A DNA stretch of 62,000 bases. Origin: Branchiostoma floridae (lineage: Eukaryota > Chordata > Leptocardii > Amphioxiformes > Branchiostomatidae). Position numbers and translations under genes: made by a program. Below the pieces are notes generated by a model that saw only the letters and a program-made list of their open reading frames with translations, was not told the origin of the DNA and ran no database searches. Positions 60,396-62,000 of this stretch are shown here, piece after piece (position 1 is the stretch's first letter; the number at the start of each line of letters is the position of its first letter). The stretch spans positions 15,588,915 to 15,650,914 of the forward strand of contig NC_049980.1 in the NCBI RefSeq assembly GCF_000003815.2. The letters are read 5' to 3'.

Positions 60396-62000
60396 CTGCA
60401 AGGAGACAAGGTGTAAATTTTCTGTCTTCCTTTACAGAACATACAAAAAAAACCTGAATGCTTTCAAGCGATTCCTGCTGTATGTATGCACAAGTAATAT
60501 GGATTTTCTAACAAAAGTCCTGTGGTAAGTTGTTAAACTCTTCTTGATGATATATGTTGATGAAACTGTACCATAGTGTCTTAANNNNNNNNNNNNNNNN
60601 NNNNNNNNNNNNNNNNNNNNNNNNNNNNNNNNNNNNNNNNNNNNNNNNNNNNNNNNNNNNNNNNNNNNNNNNNNNNNNNNNNNNNNNNNNNNNNNNNNNN
60701 NNNNNNNNNNNNNNNNNNNNNNNNNNNNNNNNNNNNNNNNNNNNNNNNNNNNNNNNNNNNNNNNNNNNNNNNNNNNNNNNNNNNNNNNNNNNNNNNNNNN
60801 NNNNNNNNNNNNNNNNNNNNNNNNNNNNNNNNNNNNNNNNNNNNNNNNNNNNNNNNNNNNNNNNNNNNNNNNNNNNNNNNNNNNNNNNNNNNNNNNNNNN
60901 NNNNNNNNNNNNNNNNNNNNNNNNNNNNNNNNNNNNNNNNNNNNNNNNNNNNNNNNNNNNNNNNNNNNNNNNNNNNNNNNNNNNNNNNNNNNNNNNNNNN
61001 NNNNNNNNNNNNNNNNNNNNNNNNNNNNNNNNNNNNNNNNNNNNNNNNNNNNNNNNNNNNNNNNNNNNNNNNNNNNNNNNNNNNNNNNNNNNNNNNNNNN
61101 NNNNNNNNNNNNNNNNNNNNNNNNNNNNNNNNNNNNNNNNNNNNNNNNNNNNNNNNNNNNNNNNNNNNNNNNNNNNNNNNNNNNNNCATGATATGTCATT
61201 AGAATTAACACTGTTGGTGATTCTCCTCATTCCTCAGAAAATTGTCCATCACTCATGAATCCAAGTCTATGACTGACTAATGATTGCGTCTGACCCAGGT
61301 AAGTGGCATCAATCATGAGAATCAGAAGTACCTGCAGTGCACCACAACTGGCCCAGCTTTAGAGTGGAGGACTTCCCTAGCCCTGACCGTGACTCGCACA
61401 TCCTGCAGCAGGTGGATGATGTGGGCAGTTGTCCGCGGGACCCCAAACACTGGCCATGACGTCATCCAGTAGTGGGTGACTTCACGACATAAGTTGAACT
61501 GAAATGGGTGAGAGACGGGACTTGAACAATTCTACCTTCACAGGTATTATCTGGGACATTGAATTATTGCATGTCTTGAAAACCCTGACACAGTCTAATT
61601 CTTCCGACACCCTTATGTTAGGACACATTTCCAAACAATTGCCCAGCCTGGCAGTTTGCCAGAATGAAAAGTATGATATGAAAGACAACAAAACACACAA
61701 AACATAAAAAAATTATATAAATCATTGTGTACATTTCTGGATATACATTTTCATCAATTTATTCCCACAAGTAGCCCGGCCGGGCCCCAGTTTGAAAATG
61801 TGACCCTGGCATTACTTAGATTTGCAAACCTAAACAAAAAGGCATGTATTCTTGTCAAAATTAGACCAGATAATGTACAATGTACTTAGTATTCCAAAGG
61901 GTTGAGTGAAAACAGGGGGTACAGCGGCCCATACCTCCAAGTCCTTTAACTGCAGAGTAGTGATTCTGTATCCCTTCCTCCGGCATGACTTTTTCGTGGT
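60291..62000 (-). CDS. Protein tyrosine phosphatase, 3' part of gene, WPD-loop Asp replaced by Val
   Basis: Classical PTPs remove phosphate from phosphotyrosine using a Cys in HCxxGxxR and an Asp in the WPD loop. Three exons are visible: 61935-62000, 61332-61498 and 60291-60395. They encode YRITTLQLKDLE, then EVTHYWMTSWPVFGVP, then GPVVVHC with a split serine, and finally a C-terminal helix ALSRYAKKLMKLEQ and an acidic tail ending DWVEGTA. HYWxTSWP and VVVHCS are signature PTP segments. By eye the spacing most resembles the PTPRR/PTPN5/PTPN7 group, but the subfamily is uncertain. The rest of the P-loop (GxxR) and following helices are not in visible sequence and most likely lie in the gap at 60585-61186. 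The general acid Asp is Val here, so this domain may be a weak or dead phosphatase. The 5' part is off the right edge. Confidence 0.85.
60585..61186. other. Assembly gap (602 N) that probably hides the PTP P-loop exon
   Basis: The exon at 61332-61498 ends inside HCS and the last exon starts at the C-terminal helix. About 50-60 residues between them, including GxGRTG, are absent from the flanking 190 and 145 bases of sequence, so they must be in this gap. Confidence 0.9.
61332..61498 (-). CDS. PTP exon with the WPD-loop equivalent and the start of the P-loop
   Basis: A 167-nt exon, acceptor CCATTTCAG, donor GTACTT. It codes FNLCREVTHYWMTSWPVFG, then VPRTTAHIIHLLQDVR, a helix, and AGPVVVHC. 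It ends TGC AG, so the next base completes the serine of HCS. The WPD Asp codon is GTG (Val). Confidence 0.88.
61935..62000 (-). CDS. PTP exon (cut by window end): strand before the WPD loop
   Basis: 22 codons are visible, with KGYRITTLQLKDLE before donor GTATGG, phase 0. It matches the Y-x-hydrophobic-x-x-L-x-L strand preceding HYWxTSWP in PTPs. Confidence 0.75.

Noticed and set aside
60432-61258. Very long ORFs on both strands
   Set aside because: They are translations of the N gap at 60585-61186, not sequence.

Overview
The window is animal nuclear DNA: AT-rich, with multi-kilobase introns, GT-AG splice sites, short CpG-rich promoter patches, many small terminal-inverted-repeat elements and six assembly gaps (N runs). 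The mix of element types, the frequent ACATGTAC-type words, compact exons and a single ELL-family gene carrying vertebrate-like motifs suggest an invertebrate deuterostome, most likely a lancelet (Branchiostoma). That assignment is inference. There are no prokaryotic operons, rRNAs, CRISPR arrays or convincing tRNAs.

Three genes can be supported, all on the minus strand. (1) At 8629-8710 there is one first coding exon encoding a signal peptide. Two perfect GTCACGTGAC palindromes lie just upstream at 8830-8839 and 8871-8880. The rest of this gene was not found in the window or lies left of it. (2) From 56363 down to 20865 lies a complete 14-exon gene for the RNA polymerase II elongation factor ELL. 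I reconstructed it exon by exon; all 13 junctions keep phase, giving 567 residues. It has the ELL N-terminal domain, a basic linker, a winged-helix region, a nuclear-localisation-like cluster and the C-terminal occludin/ELL homology domain. Its 3' UTR may run as far as a poly(A) signal at 16180-16185. (3) At the right end, 62000 down to 60291, are the last exons of a protein tyrosine phosphatase whose WPD loop reads WPV. Its P-loop exon most likely lies in the 602-base gap at 60585-61186.

Layout: 1-8628 is intronic or intergenic and holds a nested TTA-flanked element (3197-4610). 8629-8880 is the first exon and promoter of gene 1. 8881-16150 is intergenic with small elements. 16160-20864 is the probable ELL 3' UTR. 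20865-56363 is ELL with repeat-filled introns. 56364-60290 holds the ELL promoter, a TTAA-flanked element with its own ATGGCGG motif, and short foldback repeats. 60291-62000 is the phosphatase 3' end.

The most unusual signals are the WPV loop of the phosphatase, a dispersed hairpin family with a shared AAGGAGGTTA core but locus-specific complementary outer arms, the paired E-box palindromes, a TISU/YY1-like ELL start, and a coding-like 58-codon stretch of unknown identity inside an ELL intron.
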